The translations under genes and the position numbers were made by a program. Below are positions 35,215-44,924 of a stretch of 64,000 nt of DNA, in pieces. The notes beneath the pieces were generated by a model. That model had not been told where the DNA came from, did no database searches, and saw only the letters and a list, made by a program, of their open reading frames with translations. Each line of letters starts with the position of its first letter. The stretch's first letter is position 1. The stretch is from Flavobacteriales bacterium (GTDB taxonomy: Bacteria > Bacteroidota > Bacteroidia > Flavobacteriales_F > PHOS-HE28), in NCBI GenBank assembly GCA_016721005.1, contig JADKJM010000004.1, positions 372,001 to 436,000 of the forward strand. Direction: 5' to 3'.

Positions 35215-35802
35215 TTACCGTACACATTTGTTGCGGTCGCGGATGGTGCTCGGCGCCACGCCGAAATTCGGATCGAGGGTGATGCCGGGATGTTGTTGTG
35301 CAATAGCGATACGCAGCAGCGCCATATGGTGGATCGCATGATCGAAGGCATAGGCGAGTTCACGGAAAAGCGAGGTGCCCATGCGTTCGCATGAGGAGCC
35401 ATCGTAGCTGTGGTCGGCGATCAGGACCAGGGCCTCGTCGCTTGTCAGGTCACCTGTCCAACTGCGCAGTTGCGCCAGTTTGCCAAGTGCGATCACGCGC
35501 TCGTTCTCCAGTGACTTGTCGCGTTTGCGTGCATCGTAATCAAGCGTGCCGTCCGTAGCTTCCATCAGGCAGATGTAGAACTCCAGGATATGCCGCACGT
35601 GTTGGCCGATGCTGGAATCGCTGAGTATGGGCACCGGTGCCGCATAGTCCATCTGTCCCAAGCGTTCCACCAGAACGTGCAATTCATCGAACTGCAATTG
35701 GGCATGAACGACCAACGTGCGGGGCTTGCGCGATCCGGGTAGGACCGGATGCTCCTCGATCGCGATCTCCTCAACAACCGAGGCTATTGTTGGCCAGCTC
35801 AT
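35215..35802 (-). CDS. DinB-like four-helix metalloprotein
   Basis: A 195-residue soluble protein with the DinB/YfiT four-helix bundle pattern. The first metal-ligand His lies in SIGQHVRHILEFYICLM and the C-terminal pair in FRELAYAFDHAIHHMALLRIA, giving the His triad typical of nickel- or zinc-binding DinB proteins. In some bacteria such proteins are thiol (bacillithiol, mycothiol) transferases; the role here is unknown. Its start overlaps the stop of the upstream YceI gene by one base, so the two are probably co-transcribed. Confidence 0.75.
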   Translation of the reverse strand: MSWPTIASVVEEIAIEEHPVLPGSRKPRTLVVHAQLQFDELHVLVERLGQMDYAAPVPILSDSSIGQHVRHILEFYICLMEATDGTLDYDARKRDKSLENERVIALGKLAQLRSWTGDLTSDEALVLIADHSYDGSSCERMGTSLFRELAYAFDHAIHHMALLRIAIAQQHPGITLDPNFGVAPSTIRDRNKCVR

Positions 35803-36365
35803 TATTCAGTGGCAAACTCGGCTTTCACTGTTACCTCCACGGTCTTGGCCACGTTCGTACTTGGCTTGCCACTCTCGAATGAGACTCCGTACTCAGCAAG
35901 TACCAACGGGAACTTGCTCTCGATGCCCACCTTACCGCTCTTGACGGTTATCGTGCCCGTGGTGCTCACCGGGTTCGTCTTGTCCTTGATCGTCATCTCA
36001 CCGCGCACGTTGGCGGTGTAGCTACCATCCTTGGTGAAGTCGATGCCGGAGAGGTCCGTGATCGTTCCTTTGAACTTCGCTTTCGGATACTTCTGCGTAT
36101 CGAGGAACTTGTTGCTGTTGAAGTGCTTTTGCATCAACGCCTTTTCGAACTCGAAACCTTGCATGGGGATACTGAACACCACATCACCGGTCTTGGGGTC
36201 GATGGTTCCGGTACCGGTGTTGTTGGTCGCGCGGATATCCTCGGCAGGAGTCGAACTGAAGAACTCTGTTTGAACTGCGCGGCTTACGTATTTGCCATCA
36301 GGCAATGGAGCAAAGGCCAGTGTGGCTGGGAGCAGAGCAACGATAAGAAGATGTTTGATGTTCAT
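35802..36365 (-). CDS. Exported YceI-family lipid-binding protein
   Basis: A 187-residue protein with signal peptide (MNIKHLLIVALLPATLAFA). The lipocalin-like YceI barrel has ATNNTGTGTIDPKTGDVVFSIPMQGFEFEKALMQKHFNSNKFLDTQKYPKAKFKG and TIKDKTNPVSTTGTITVKSGKV. YceI proteins bind polyisoprenoids or amphiphiles in the periplasm and often accompany stress or electron-transport genes. It lies in a leftward group with the OB-fold protein upstream and DinB downstream. Confidence 0.88.
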   Translation of the reverse strand: MNIKHLLIVALLPATLAFAPLPDGKYVSRAVQTEFFSSTPAEDIRATNNTGTGTIDPKTGDVVFSIPMQGFEFEKALMQKHFNSNKFLDTQKYPKAKFKGTITDLSGIDFTKDGSYTANVRGEMTIKDKTNPVSTTGTITVKSGKVGIESKFPLVLAEYGVSFESGKPSTNVAKTVEVTVKAEFATE

Positions 36366-36402
36366 GGTCGTTAGGTGTTCGTTGTTTCGTTTCTAGTTCC
36401 AT

Positions 36403-36906
36403 TCAAGGGATGAGGGCACATTTCTCGAGCACCACATGCTCGTAGAGCTCCAGATCGGGGTCAAATGCCGCACCGGCCCGGATCACGCCTTTGATCGTCA
36501 CGGCATCACCGACGTTGAGCCCGGCGGCTTGTGCGTTCGTGCTGGCCAGGAAGGTGCATCGCACACCGGCCGGGGCATCTCCGCTTTCAAGCAACACCAC
36601 GTTCTGTCCGCTCAGGTCGGTATCAAGGCTCTTCACGGTACCACTTACTTCGAGCACCTTGCTTTCACCTTCGGCGTCCAGATATTTGGCATTCGCGGTC
36701 TGCGTGTTATCCAGAAACTCCTGGGCCAATGCTCCTGCCTCGATGCGTGCATCAGTGGAGGTGGCCTGCACATCACGCTTGGGCATGTTGTAGAGATAGA
36801 TGCCGTAGGTGGCTCCAGCCAGGATCAGGACGAGCCCGCCCAAGAGACCTTTGCGGATCAAGCCGCGGCGGGTGCTGCGCTCTTTGGTGGACATGGGTTT
36901 CGACAT
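36403..36906 (-). CDS. Membrane-anchored OB-fold protein
   Basis: A 167-residue protein with an N-terminal anchor (LIRKGLLGGLVLILAGATYGIYLY). The periplasmic domain (about 65-165) contains EFLDNTQTANAKYLDAEGESKVLEVSGTVKSLD and GLNVGDAVTIKGVIRAGAAFDPDLELYEHVVLEKC. This is the tRNA_anti-like OB fold seen in small Bacteroidota proteins, usually adjacent to a YceI gene, as here. It may work with YceI, but a biochemical role is not established. Confidence 0.7.
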   Translation of the reverse strand: MSKPMSTKERSTRRGLIRKGLLGGLVLILAGATYGIYLYNMPKRDVQATSTDARIEAGALAQEFLDNTQTANAKYLDAEGESKVLEVSGTVKSLDTDLSGQNVVLLESGDAPAGVRCTFLASTNAQAAGLNVGDAVTIKGVIRAGAAFDPDLELYEHVVLEKCALIP

Positions 36907-37190
36907 GGTGCGTTGCGGATCTCTCGTGTTTTCGAGTCCTCAGTCGCAGCTGAATTTGGAACCTTACACCTGTCACAGGGCGGCTCGTGTTCAGACAACG
37001 GCAACGGCGTTGGGGCATTAGTGGGATCAAGGTCCATTGCTTGGCAGCGCGTGGCTACAAGCCGACGGCCTCCATGTCAGCATCAATCAGGCATCCACAG
37101 GCTTCTTGCCGTCTGGATCCGCGTGCGTGAAAACAGTTGGAGCGTGTCAGGCCTACGCGGCCCGATGTACCGTGGATCCTCCGTGCAGGT

Positions 37191-38417
37191 TCAGGAGGTC
37201 GCGACCCGCTCGGTCGTAAGCACCTCCACCTCGCCTTGCAGGGTGCGGTGTACGGGACATTTATCCGCGATCTCCAGCAAGCGTGTCCGTTGCTCGGGAT
37301 CCAAGGCACCCACCAATTCGATCTCGCGTTGGAAGCGATCCACCTTGTTCGTGTTGCTCTTGTCGCATGCTTCGCAGTCCTGCACGTGGATCTTGTCATG
37401 GTCCACACGGACATAAGCGCCTTGCAGGTCCCAACCCTTCCGTTCGGCGTACATCTTCATCGTCATGGCCGTACAGGCACCCAACGCCGCGGAGAGTAGA
37501 TCGTACGGTGTAGGACCCAGGTCGTTGCCACCCACTTGCGTCGGTTCATCGGCGGTGAGCGCGTGCCGACCGGCCTGGAGTTGGGTGGTGTACCCCTCGT
37601 TGCCGATATGGGCCACCACGGAAAAGGTGGACTCCGGTCCCGCCGCTGGCTCCGATACAGGTAAGTAGCGTGTCGCCCAGGCCGCGATCATGTGCCCGGC
37701 ATAGAGCGAATCCGCGTGTGTTGAAAGCAAGTGATCGGCGCCGTCCAGGGAAAGAAAGCTCTTGGGGTGCCGCGCCGCGTGGAAGAGCTTGGCCGCGTTG
37801 TCGATACCCACCACATTGTCCTGCGGACTGTGCGCGATCAACAACGGCTTGCGCAGGTTCTCCAGGATCTCCGCCAGGTCCTGTCGTTCGAGGTCCTCAA
37901 TGAATTCCTTGCGGATGGTGAACGGACGGCCACCGATAGAGACTTCGGCCTGACCTTCCTCCGCAATGCGATCCAGTTTGCCGGAGAACAGGTGGCGGAT
38001 ATGGCCGATATCTCCCGGCGCACCGATGGTGGCCACGGCCTTGATGTGATCGGCACTGGCGGCGGCCACCAGCGCTGCGGCACCGCCAAGGGAGTGCCCG
38101 ATGAGGAGGACCGGGGCCTCATGCGCTTCGGCCATGTACCGCATGGCCGCGTGCAGGTCGGCTACGTTATGACTGAACGTCGTCTTGTCAAATTCCCCTT
38201 CACTGTCCCCCAGCCCGGTGAAGTCGAATCGAAGCACTCCGAAACCCCGATCGGTGAGTGCACGGCTGATGTTGCGCACAGCAGAGAGGTCCTTGCTGCA
38301 CGTGAAGCAATGCGCGAAGATGGCATACTGTAGCGGCGCCCGATCTGCCGGAAGATCAATACGCGCACTCAGTTGTGCTCCGCTGTCGTTGGTGAAGTTG
38401 ATCTTCGTACTGCGCAT
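37191..38417 (-). CDS. Alpha/beta-hydrolase fused to OsmC peroxidase domain
   Basis: A 408-residue two-domain protein. Residues 1-265 are an alpha/beta hydrolase with FAHCFTCSKDLSAVRNIS, FDFTGLGDSEG, the nucleophile elbow LIGHSLGGAAAL, an Asp region (HSPQDNVVGIDNA) and the catalytic His (GADHLL). Residues 275-408 are an OsmC/Ohr domain with one redox Cys in LSAALGACTAMTMKMYAERKGW and the other in LLEIADKCPVHRTL. OsmC reduces organic hydroperoxides; the hydrolase may release the substrate. The same fusion is well known in proteobacteria and Bacteroidota. Confidence 0.9.
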   Translation of the reverse strand: MRSTKINFTNDSGAQLSARIDLPADRAPLQYAIFAHCFTCSKDLSAVRNISRALTDRGFGVLRFDFTGLGDSEGEFDKTTFSHNVADLHAAMRYMAEAHEAPVLLIGHSLGGAAALVAAASADHIKAVATIGAPGDIGHIRHLFSGKLDRIAEEGQAEVSIGGRPFTIRKEFIEDLERQDLAEILENLRKPLLIAHSPQDNVVGIDNAAKLFHAARHPKSFLSLDGADHLLSTHADSLYAGHMIAAWATRYLPVSEPAAGPESTFSVVAHIGNEGYTTQLQAGRHALTADEPTQVGGNDLGPTPYDLLSAALGACTAMTMKMYAERKGWDLQGAYVRVDHDKIHVQDCEACDKSNTNKVDRFQREIELVGALDPEQRTRLLEIADKCPVHRTLQGEVEVLTTERVATS

Positions 38418-38543
38418 GTTCCGTGGGCTTGTTGGTGGTGTTCAGTAGCGACGCAAGTCTTGCAATCAACATCATCGCGAACCTATCCCAGATCCGGTCG
38501 ACTCGTGGGTACTGGTCGGAATTATCGGCAAACCTGACCGTTC

Positions 38544-39551
38544 GTGTGCGACATCCGGTGGCACTCCGTGCTAAACGCCGAAACAGGCACACCGATGCGG
38601 AAGGATGTGGATCCTACCTTTCCGGAGACATACGCGGACTTTTGCTTGCAGTGGCGTCAGGTAGTTCAGCAGCGTCCGACCCTACACCACTTGGATCACA
38701 CACCAATCTCACGCATACCCTTCATATCAGCCCTTGTGGTCGCCGCGTCCCTGACGGGATGCGCACATACAGATTTTCTGGGCTATGCCTTGGACCAGCC
38801 CGCCGAGCGGATCGAGCTGCCAAAGGAATTGCGGGAGGTTTCCGGGCTGGCTTGGTGGGACAAGGACCACATCGCCATGGTCCAGGACGAACAAGGAGAT
38901 CTCTTTGTGTACGACATCAGTCGGAAGAAGATGATCCACGATAAGGACTTCGGCAAGCGGGGTGATCACGAGGGTGTGGCCAGTGATGGCGAGCAGCTTT
39001 ACATCGTGCGTAGCGATGGCCGGATCTACCGAACGCAGGGTGTTTCCGGCAAGGATGTGGAACACTGGGATACACCGCTGAAAGCCCAAAATGATGTGGA
39101 GGGAATATGTTGGGATCCGGTTCGGCAGCGACTGTTGCTTGCGTGCAAGGCAGATCCCGGCGCAGGCCTCGACCCGAAGAACCAACGCGCGGTGTATGCC
39201 TTCGACCCGGCATCCGGTGAAATGGATGATGCACCTGTTCTGGTCCTCGCCTTGGACAGCATCGCACCGGCCCTTGCGCGACGCGGACAACGGTCCGTCG
39301 GTTTCCACTTTGCCCCTTCCGCGATCGCCATCCATCCGGGCACAGGTCAGGTGTGGGTCCTTTCTGCGAAAGACCCCATGATCGTTGTCGTGGACGCAAC
39401 CGCTAGGGTGATCGATGCCACACACTTGGACCCCTTGCTCTTCCCGCAACCCGAAGGACTCACCTTCGATCCGGACGGATCACTCTACATCTCCAGCGAG
39501 GACAAGGGACACGGTCGCTTGCTGGTATTTCAACATCGCACCGCCCGATGA
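38544..39551 (+). CDS. SdiA-regulated-family lipoprotein (beta-propeller)
   Basis: A propeller-like protein with the family motifs LREVSGLAWWDKDHIAMVQDEQGDLFVYD, DFGKRGDHEGVASDGEQLYIVRSDGRIYR, NDVEGICWDPVRQRLLLACK, SAIAIHPGTGQVWVLSA and FPQPEGLTFDPDGSLYISSEDKG. A lipobox (ALVVAASLTGC) shows it is a lipoprotein. The real start is probably downstream of the first ATG, close to residue 55, and may be a non-ATG codon. It overlaps the next gene by ATGA. SdiA-regulated proteins may act as phytase-like or ligand-binding propellers; the function is unknown. Confidence 0.75.
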   Translation: MCDIRWHSVLNAETGTPMRKDVDPTFPETYADFCLQWRQVVQQRPTLHHLDHTPISRIPFISALVVAASLTGCAHTDFLGYALDQPAERIELPKELREVSGLAWWDKDHIAMVQDEQGDLFVYDISRKKMIHDKDFGKRGDHEGVASDGEQLYIVRSDGRIYRTQGVSGKDVEHWDTPLKAQNDVEGICWDPVRQRLLLACKADPGAGLDPKNQRAVYAFDPASGEMDDAPVLVLALDSIAPALARRGQRSVGFHFAPSAIAIHPGTGQVWVLSAKDPMIVVVDATARVIDATHLDPLLFPQPEGLTFDPDGSLYISSEDKGHGRLLVFQHRTAR

Positions 39552-40546
39552 AGCGCGATCGGTTCCTGCTGCTCGCGCTTCTGTTCGCCTCAAGCGTGGG
39601 TTGGGCGCAAACCACGGATAGCACCGCGTATTGCGATCCATCGTGCATCGGACAGCCACGCCCAAAAGGGTTCGAGCTGAACTATGAACGCATGCTCGAC
39701 TACGGGATCACCGGAGTGCGGAACGACATTACACCAGGCGATTATGCTGCGGAGGTCCGGCGCAATGCGCGGTGGAAATTGAAGGTGCGCGTCCCCGTGT
39801 ACAACACCAAGGCCTGGAAGGTGAACTTGGGAGTTGGGTATTCCAGCGAGAACTATTCCTTGGAACGTGAGAGCGGACAAGCGGAACAAGTGCTCGACCT
39901 CCTTGAGGACATCCGCCTGCGCTCCCTTTCGGCCGGTGTGTACGTCGTCAAACCTTTCATCGGGAAGCACTACATGGTCCTGCGCACCAACTCAAGCCTC
40001 AATGATGATGGGGGAGCCATCGTGGACAAGGGCAATATCATGAAGCATGAAGTGGCGCTGGCCTTCGGTGTCAAGCGCGACCCGTACACGGCATACGGTG
40101 TGGGCGTGGCGTTCAGCTATACGTTGGGGCGCGCCAGGATCCTGCCGCTCATCGCCTACGACCACAGCTTCGACCCGCATTGGGGGCTGGAGATCCTGCT
40201 CCCCTCGCACATCCGTGCGCGCTATGCCTTCGGCCAGGGCAACCTCCTGCTGTTCGGCGCCAAGGTGGACGGTGCCAACTACAATATCCGCCTCCAGGGC
40301 CAAGGGCTTGATGGCATCTACTTCCTCGAACGTTCAGATGTGCGGGGTTTTGTGCGCTACGAACGCGAGATCCACGACTGGCTCTGGTTCGGTGCGGACC
40401 TGGGGTACAATATGAACATCGATCTTTCCCTGGTGACGGACCACGGCGCCCGGCGCGGTGATGTGATCCTCTCCAACACCGTGGCCAGTGCGATCTATTT
40501 CGGTGCCGGGATCTTCGTGGTACCTCCCAGAAGCATGTGGCAATGA
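39548..40546 (+). CDS. Putative outer-membrane barrel protein (DUF6268-like)
   Basis: A 332-residue exported protein (signal MKRDRFLLLALLFASSVGWAQ) made of alternating hydrophobic and polar strands ending in aromatic residues (WKVNLGVGYSSENY, AYGVGVAFSYTL, HWGLEILLPSHIRARYAF, FVRYEREIHDWLWFGADLGYNM). This is typical of outer-membrane barrels. I recognise it only as like DUF6268. Both ends overlap neighbours by four bases, so it is translated together with the SdiA-regulated lipoprotein and the phosphoesterase-barrel fusion. Confidence 0.65.
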   Translation: MKRDRFLLLALLFASSVGWAQTTDSTAYCDPSCIGQPRPKGFELNYERMLDYGITGVRNDITPGDYAAEVRRNARWKLKVRVPVYNTKAWKVNLGVGYSSENYSLERESGQAEQVLDLLEDIRLRSLSAGVYVVKPFIGKHYMVLRTNSSLNDDGGAIVDKGNIMKHEVALAFGVKRDPYTAYGVGVAFSYTLGRARILPLIAYDHSFDPHWGLEILLPSHIRARYAFGQGNLLLFGAKVDGANYNIRLQGQGLDGIYFLERSDVRGFVRYEREIHDWLWFGADLGYNMNIDLSLVTDHGARRGDVILSNTVASAIYFGAGIFVVPPRSMWQ

Positions 40547-43500
40547 AACAGGGTCGAACCCTACTCGCAGCACTCGCCCTTCTGCTCCTAACGATGGGTA
40601 GCAAGGCGCAAGTGCCCGCTGCCACACATGTCCTCTATGCAATTGGAGATGCAGGTGAGAGCGGCGAGGACTACAGCGCACCGGTGCTGCGGCTGTTGGA
40701 TAGCTTGGTGCAAGCGGATGCGCCCACCGAACGCACCATCCTCTTTCTCGGGGACAACATCTATCCGCTGGGCCTCCACAGCAAGGATCACAAACTGCGC
40801 GCTGCGGATGAAGCCCGTCTCGATGCGCAGTTGAACGCGGTGAAAGACCTCGACGCGCGCGTGATCTTCATCCCCGGCAATCACGACTGGCAACAGGGCG
40901 GCGATCACGGAATGAAGTTCGTCCGTCGGCAGGAGGAGTATGTAGAGAAGGCCCTCGGGAAAAAGGCCTTTCTGCCGGACGATGGCTGTCCGGGTCCCGT
41001 TCTGCTGAAGTTGGGAAAGGATGCCGTGTTACTGATCCTGGATACGCAATGGTGGCTTCATCACCATCGCAAACCAGTGGGGGAGAAGGACGGATGCGAA
41101 TTCGGATCGGAGGCGGATGTCATCGCAGCACTCAGCGAGGAACTGAAGGACGCGAAAGGCAAGCGCATCATCGTGGCCGGGCACCATCCGCTCTACACCC
41201 AAGGCGAGCATGGCGGGCACTTCCCACTGCGCGAACACCTCTTTCCGTTCACCGCTTTATCCCCCAAGGCCTATGTGCCATTGCCTGTTCTGGGCAGCCT
41301 TTACCCGCTGTACCGGAAACTCTTGGGAGATGTGCAGGACCTCGCGCACAGCGAGTATCAGGACATGCGCACCGCATTGCTGGGTCAGTTCAAACAAGTT
41401 CCTGGCTTGGTGTATTTGGCTGGGCACGAACATGGTCTGCAGTACCGAGAACAGGACGGCGTTCATCATGTAGTGAGCGGTTCCGGTTCGAAAGCAACGT
41501 ACTTGAGACACTCCAAGGACGCGGCCTTCCTGCGTTCAGAACGTGGTCTGGTAAGGCTGGTGGTCCATGATGATGGCAGTTTGCGCATCGGCTATCATAC
41601 GATCAGCGGAGGAACAATTCCAGCTTATGAAGTATCCATTCCAGCGCCTCCAAGTGGGATCCCCGTTGCCGCAATTCCCAAGGACACGACCACTGATCTC
41701 GCGGCAGGCATCGCACCCAATGCGGACTTGAAAGCGAGTTGGATGCACCGGATGTTCTTCGGCTCGCTGTACCGCGACCTGTGGACAACGCCGGTAAGCC
41801 CGCCTTTGATGTTGCTCGATACGTTGCACGGCGGGGCTGTTCCGAAGAAATTGGGCGGCGGAATGCAAACACGCTCGTTGCGTTTGAAGGCCGCTGATGA
41901 TCGCGAGTACGTCCTGCGTGATGTACACAAGTATCCTGCGAACGCACTTCCGTTGGAGCTGCGCGGAACGATCGCCGAACAACTCGTGTCCGATGGCATT
42001 GCGGCCAGCAATCCGTATGCAGCCGTGGTGATGCCACCTCTTTCCCGCGCCGTGGGAGTACCTTTTCTGCGGAGTGAATTGGTACGCATACCACACCAAA
42101 GGGCGCTTGGTGAATACGATGCGCTCTTTGGTGGAACATTGGCGCTATTGGAGGAACGCCCGAAAGGCGATGTGGAGGAACGCGAGGATCTCGGTGGTGG
42201 CGAAGAGATCATCGGGTCGGGCGACTTGATCCATGCCTTGCACTCGCACCAGGACCATGTAGTGGACGATCGCGCAATGGTACGCGCACGGCTGTTCGAT
42301 ATGTTGATCGGTGATTGGGATCGGCACGATGATCAATGGCTTTGGAGCGTACACAAAGAGGGGAAGCGCACAGTGTACCGCCCGATCCCGCGCGATCGCG
42401 ATCAGGCCTTCTTCACCCAGAACGGACTGCTCCCCAAGATCGTGAGCCGCAGGTGGGCCATGCGCAAGTTCCAGAGCTTCGGTCCGGACATCCGCGACAT
42501 ATCGGGACAGAACTTCAATGCGCGCTATTTGGACCGCGCCTACCTCGCCGGACTTGCATTAGAGGATTGGCTCGAGGTCGCCGACAGCATGCGCACGCAA
42601 CTCACCGATGCGGACATCGACGCGGCCCTCGCGCTGTTCCCGGACACCGCACGCACCCTGCATGGAGCGCGTATCGAAGCTGGCCTTAAAGGTCGACGAG
42701 ATCGACTTTCAGAGATCGCCGAACGCGCCTACCGCGAACAGGCACATACCGTGGATATCGTCGGCACCGACGAGGACGAATACATCGAAGTGATCCGCGA
42801 AGGAGATGAAGTGATCGTGCGCATGTACCCCTTGCACAAGGGTGAAAAGGTCAAGGATGAATTGATGTACGAACGCCGCTTCCATCGCTCGGAGACGCGC
42901 GAGATCCGGATCTACGGCCTGGAGGGTCACGACAAGTTCGAAATGACCGGCGAAGTACGGCGAAGCATCAAAGTGCGCGTCATCGGCGGCACCTCGAAGG
43001 ATGTGATCCACGACCACTCGCTTGTGCGTGGGCCGTCCTGCCAGACCGTGGTGTACGAGACCCGGATCCCGGGGAAGAAGAAGAACAAGTTGAAGCTCGA
43101 GAAGGAGACGCGTCTGCGGATGCGCAAGGTGGAGCATGCATTGGAGTACGACCGCGAGTCCTTCGTACACGACCGCCTCATGCCCCTCGTCAACTTAGGC
43201 AGCAACCCCGATGATGGCTTTTTTTTCGGTGCGGGTTTCAACTACACACGACAAGGTTTCCGTGTGGAACCTTACAAATGGAGGCACCAGGCGATGGTAT
43301 CCTTTGCCCCACGGACCGGAGCCTTTTTTGCACGTTACCGAGGCCAAGTGAACGAGGTGATGGGCCGCTGGGGATTGGGCATGGAATTGAATGCGCTTGC
43401 GCCCGACTTCAACCACAACTTCTTCGGCTTCGGCAACAACACACCCGACATCACGGACCGCGAAGACTACGCGTACCGTGTGGATATGATGCAGTGGTCG

Positions 43501-44187
43501 CCCTATGCAACCATCACATTACACAAGGTGCATACGTTCCGCATTGGAGGCTCATACCTCGGTGCGGGGCGTGAACGCTTGGGCACTGCGGATGACGATC
43601 CCGATGGTGGTGCCGTTCTCGATGTGGATTACGCCGGTGTGCGGCTCGGCTACGAATTGCTCAATGTGGACCGCACGTTCGACCCGGGTCGTGGTGTGCG
43701 TTTCAAAGCGGACCTGGCCTACGATCGCGAACTGAAGCGTGGCATCGACCTGCCGTCAGCAGGTGCTGAATTAACCCTGTACATTCCAATTGCACTACCC
43801 ACCCGAACCGTCTTGGTATTGCGCGGCGGAGCGAACCGTCGTGATGGAGCGGTGGACCCCTTGATGGCCGAACACATCGGTGGGCGCAACACCGTACGCG
43901 GCATGCGACGGGCGCGTTTCACGGGCAACAGCAACGCCTACTTCAATGGCGAATTGCGCGTCGACCTCTTCAATTACCGCAACCAGGTAGCTCCATTCCG
44001 TGTAGGTGTGTTGGCCTTCGCTGATGCGGGCCGGGTGTGGGCGGATGGGCTTACCTCGCACAACTGGCACAGCGCCTTTGGGGGCGGCCTTTACATCAGC
44101 CCGTTCAACATGCTGGTGCTACAGGGTTCCTACGCCGTGAGCGATGTGGATGCGACCGTGGATGTGCGGTTGGGCTTCTTCTTTTGA
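40543..44187 (+). CDS. Metallophosphoesterase fused to a surface-antigen (Omp85-like) barrel
   Basis: A 1214-residue protein with signal peptide (MKQGRTLLAALALLLLTMGSKAQ). Residues 28-330 hold a calcineurin-like phosphoesterase with all metal motifs: YAIGDAGESGE, LFLGDNIY, FIPGNHDW, VAGHHPLY and LAGHEHGL. A middle region (about 400-880) contains DWDRHDDQWLW and PIPRDRDQAFF and resembles no domain I can name. The C-terminal part (about 905-1214; YDRESFVHDRLMPLVNLGSNPDDGFFFGAG to VDVRLGFFF) is a BamA/TamA-type beta-barrel. The phosphatase would face the outside or the periplasm while held in the outer membrane. The ATG at 40543 overlaps the preceding stop. Confidence 0.85.
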   Translation: MKQGRTLLAALALLLLTMGSKAQVPAATHVLYAIGDAGESGEDYSAPVLRLLDSLVQADAPTERTILFLGDNIYPLGLHSKDHKLRAADEARLDAQLNAVKDLDARVIFIPGNHDWQQGGDHGMKFVRRQEEYVEKALGKKAFLPDDGCPGPVLLKLGKDAVLLILDTQWWLHHHRKPVGEKDGCEFGSEADVIAALSEELKDAKGKRIIVAGHHPLYTQGEHGGHFPLREHLFPFTALSPKAYVPLPVLGSLYPLYRKLLGDVQDLAHSEYQDMRTALLGQFKQVPGLVYLAGHEHGLQYREQDGVHHVVSGSGSKATYLRHSKDAAFLRSERGLVRLVVHDDGSLRIGYHTISGGTIPAYEVSIPAPPSGIPVAAIPKDTTTDLAAGIAPNADLKASWMHRMFFGSLYRDLWTTPVSPPLMLLDTLHGGAVPKKLGGGMQTRSLRLKAADDREYVLRDVHKYPANALPLELRGTIAEQLVSDGIAASNPYAAVVMPPLSRAVGVPFLRSELVRIPHQRALGEYDALFGGTLALLEERPKGDVEEREDLGGGEEIIGSGDLIHALHSHQDHVVDDRAMVRARLFDMLIGDWDRHDDQWLWSVHKEGKRTVYRPIPRDRDQAFFTQNGLLPKIVSRRWAMRKFQSFGPDIRDISGQNFNARYLDRAYLAGLALEDWLEVADSMRTQLTDADIDAALALFPDTARTLHGARIEAGLKGRRDRLSEIAERAYREQAHTVDIVGTDEDEYIEVIREGDEVIVRMYPLHKGEKVKDELMYERRFHRSETREIRIYGLEGHDKFEMTGEVRRSIKVRVIGGTSKDVIHDHSLVRGPSCQTVVYETRIPGKKKNKLKLEKETRLRMRKVEHALEYDRESFVHDRLMPLVNLGSNPDDGFFFGAGFNYTRQGFRVEPYKWRHQAMVSFAPRTGAFFARYRGQVNEVMGRWGLGMELNALAPDFNHNFFGFGNNTPDITDREDYAYRVDMMQWSPYATITLHKVHTFRIGGSYLGAGRERLGTADDDPDGGAVLDVDYAGVRLGYELLNVDRTFDPGRGVRFKADLAYDRELKRGIDLPSAGAELTLYIPIALPTRTVLVLRGGANRRDGAVDPLMAEHIGGRNTVRGMRRARFTGNSNAYFNGELRVDLFNYRNQVAPFRVGVLAFADAGRVWADGLTSHNWHSAFGGGLYISPFNMLVLQGSYAVSDVDATVDVRLGFFF

Positions 44188-44195
44188 ATGCGAGG

Positions 44196-44924
44196 TCAAG
44201 TGTGGACGTGGCCGGTGGTTTCCATCACCCATACGGTGTAGAGAACGGCCGCGACAATGCCGAACATGAATACCAAATACGACACGCGCAAGAGCTTGTA
44301 CTTATGTGATAGGACCTGGCCGAGAAAATACAGGTCGCGCACCATGGACCCGTACAGGTACTCCCGGTCCATCATCATTTCCTTCATCGCCATCTCGTAT
44401 TGCTCGAGTCCCATGGCGTGGAAATTTCCGAAGTACAGCAGATTGCCCTCCTTCCGGTCGCACTCATCGCGGGTGGTGATGCCTTTCGTCACTTTCGGGA
44501 CCGTGGAGAGGATCGCGAACACCATACTCACCAGACACACCCCGAGCAGGACGAACAGGGGTCCGCGTATTTCCGGATGCAGACCGAGTTGAGGCAGCAG
44601 TCCGGTGATGCACACCGAGATGATGAGCGCATTGATGCTGAGCATGATGTTCGCCTTGTTGTCGGCGATCTTGCTCAATTGGATGTGGTTCTTACCCGTA
44701 GAACGGAACATCGTCTCGATGCCCCGTTCCGGATTCTCCGCCTTGGCTTTGGCTTTCTCAATGGCTTTTTCCTCCGCTTCCGCCGCCTTCTTCTCGGCCT
44801 TGCGTTGCTTCTTCAATGCCTTCTTTTCGTCTTGGCTCAACGCAGTTTCCGATCCCTCTTCCGGGATCCCACCGGTGCCTTCGTTTTCCTCGTGTGCCAT
44901 GGTGTGAAAGTTAGGTCCGATCAC
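44196..44924 (-). CDS. Pycsar effector-type transmembrane protein (PycTM, DUF5706)
   Basis: A 242-residue protein with a charged Lys/Glu/Ala coiled-coil N-terminus (about 25-65). The PycTM core follows: ETMFRSTGKNHIQLSKIADNKANIMLSINALIISV, a second helix (LFVLLGVCLVSMVFAILSTVPKV), GNLLYFGNFHAMGLEQYE, DREYLYGSMVRDLYFLGQVLSHKYKLLR and a final helix. In Pycsar defence the TM effector is opened by cyclic pyrimidine nucleotides and depolarises the membrane. The start is either GTG 44924, overlapping the previous stop, or ATG 44900. It is third in an operon with a cyclase-like gene, which supports a signalling role; the ligand is unknown. Confidence 0.8.
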   Translation of the reverse strand: MIGPNFHTMAHEENEGTGGIPEEGSETALSQDEKKALKKQRKAEKKAAEAEEKAIEKAKAKAENPERGIETMFRSTGKNHIQLSKIADNKANIMLSINALIISVCITGLLPQLGLHPEIRGPLFVLLGVCLVSMVFAILSTVPKVTKGITTRDECDRKEGNLLYFGNFHAMGLEQYEMAMKEMMMDREYLYGSMVRDLYFLGQVLSHKYKLLRVSYLVFMFGIVAAVLYTVWVMETTGHVHT

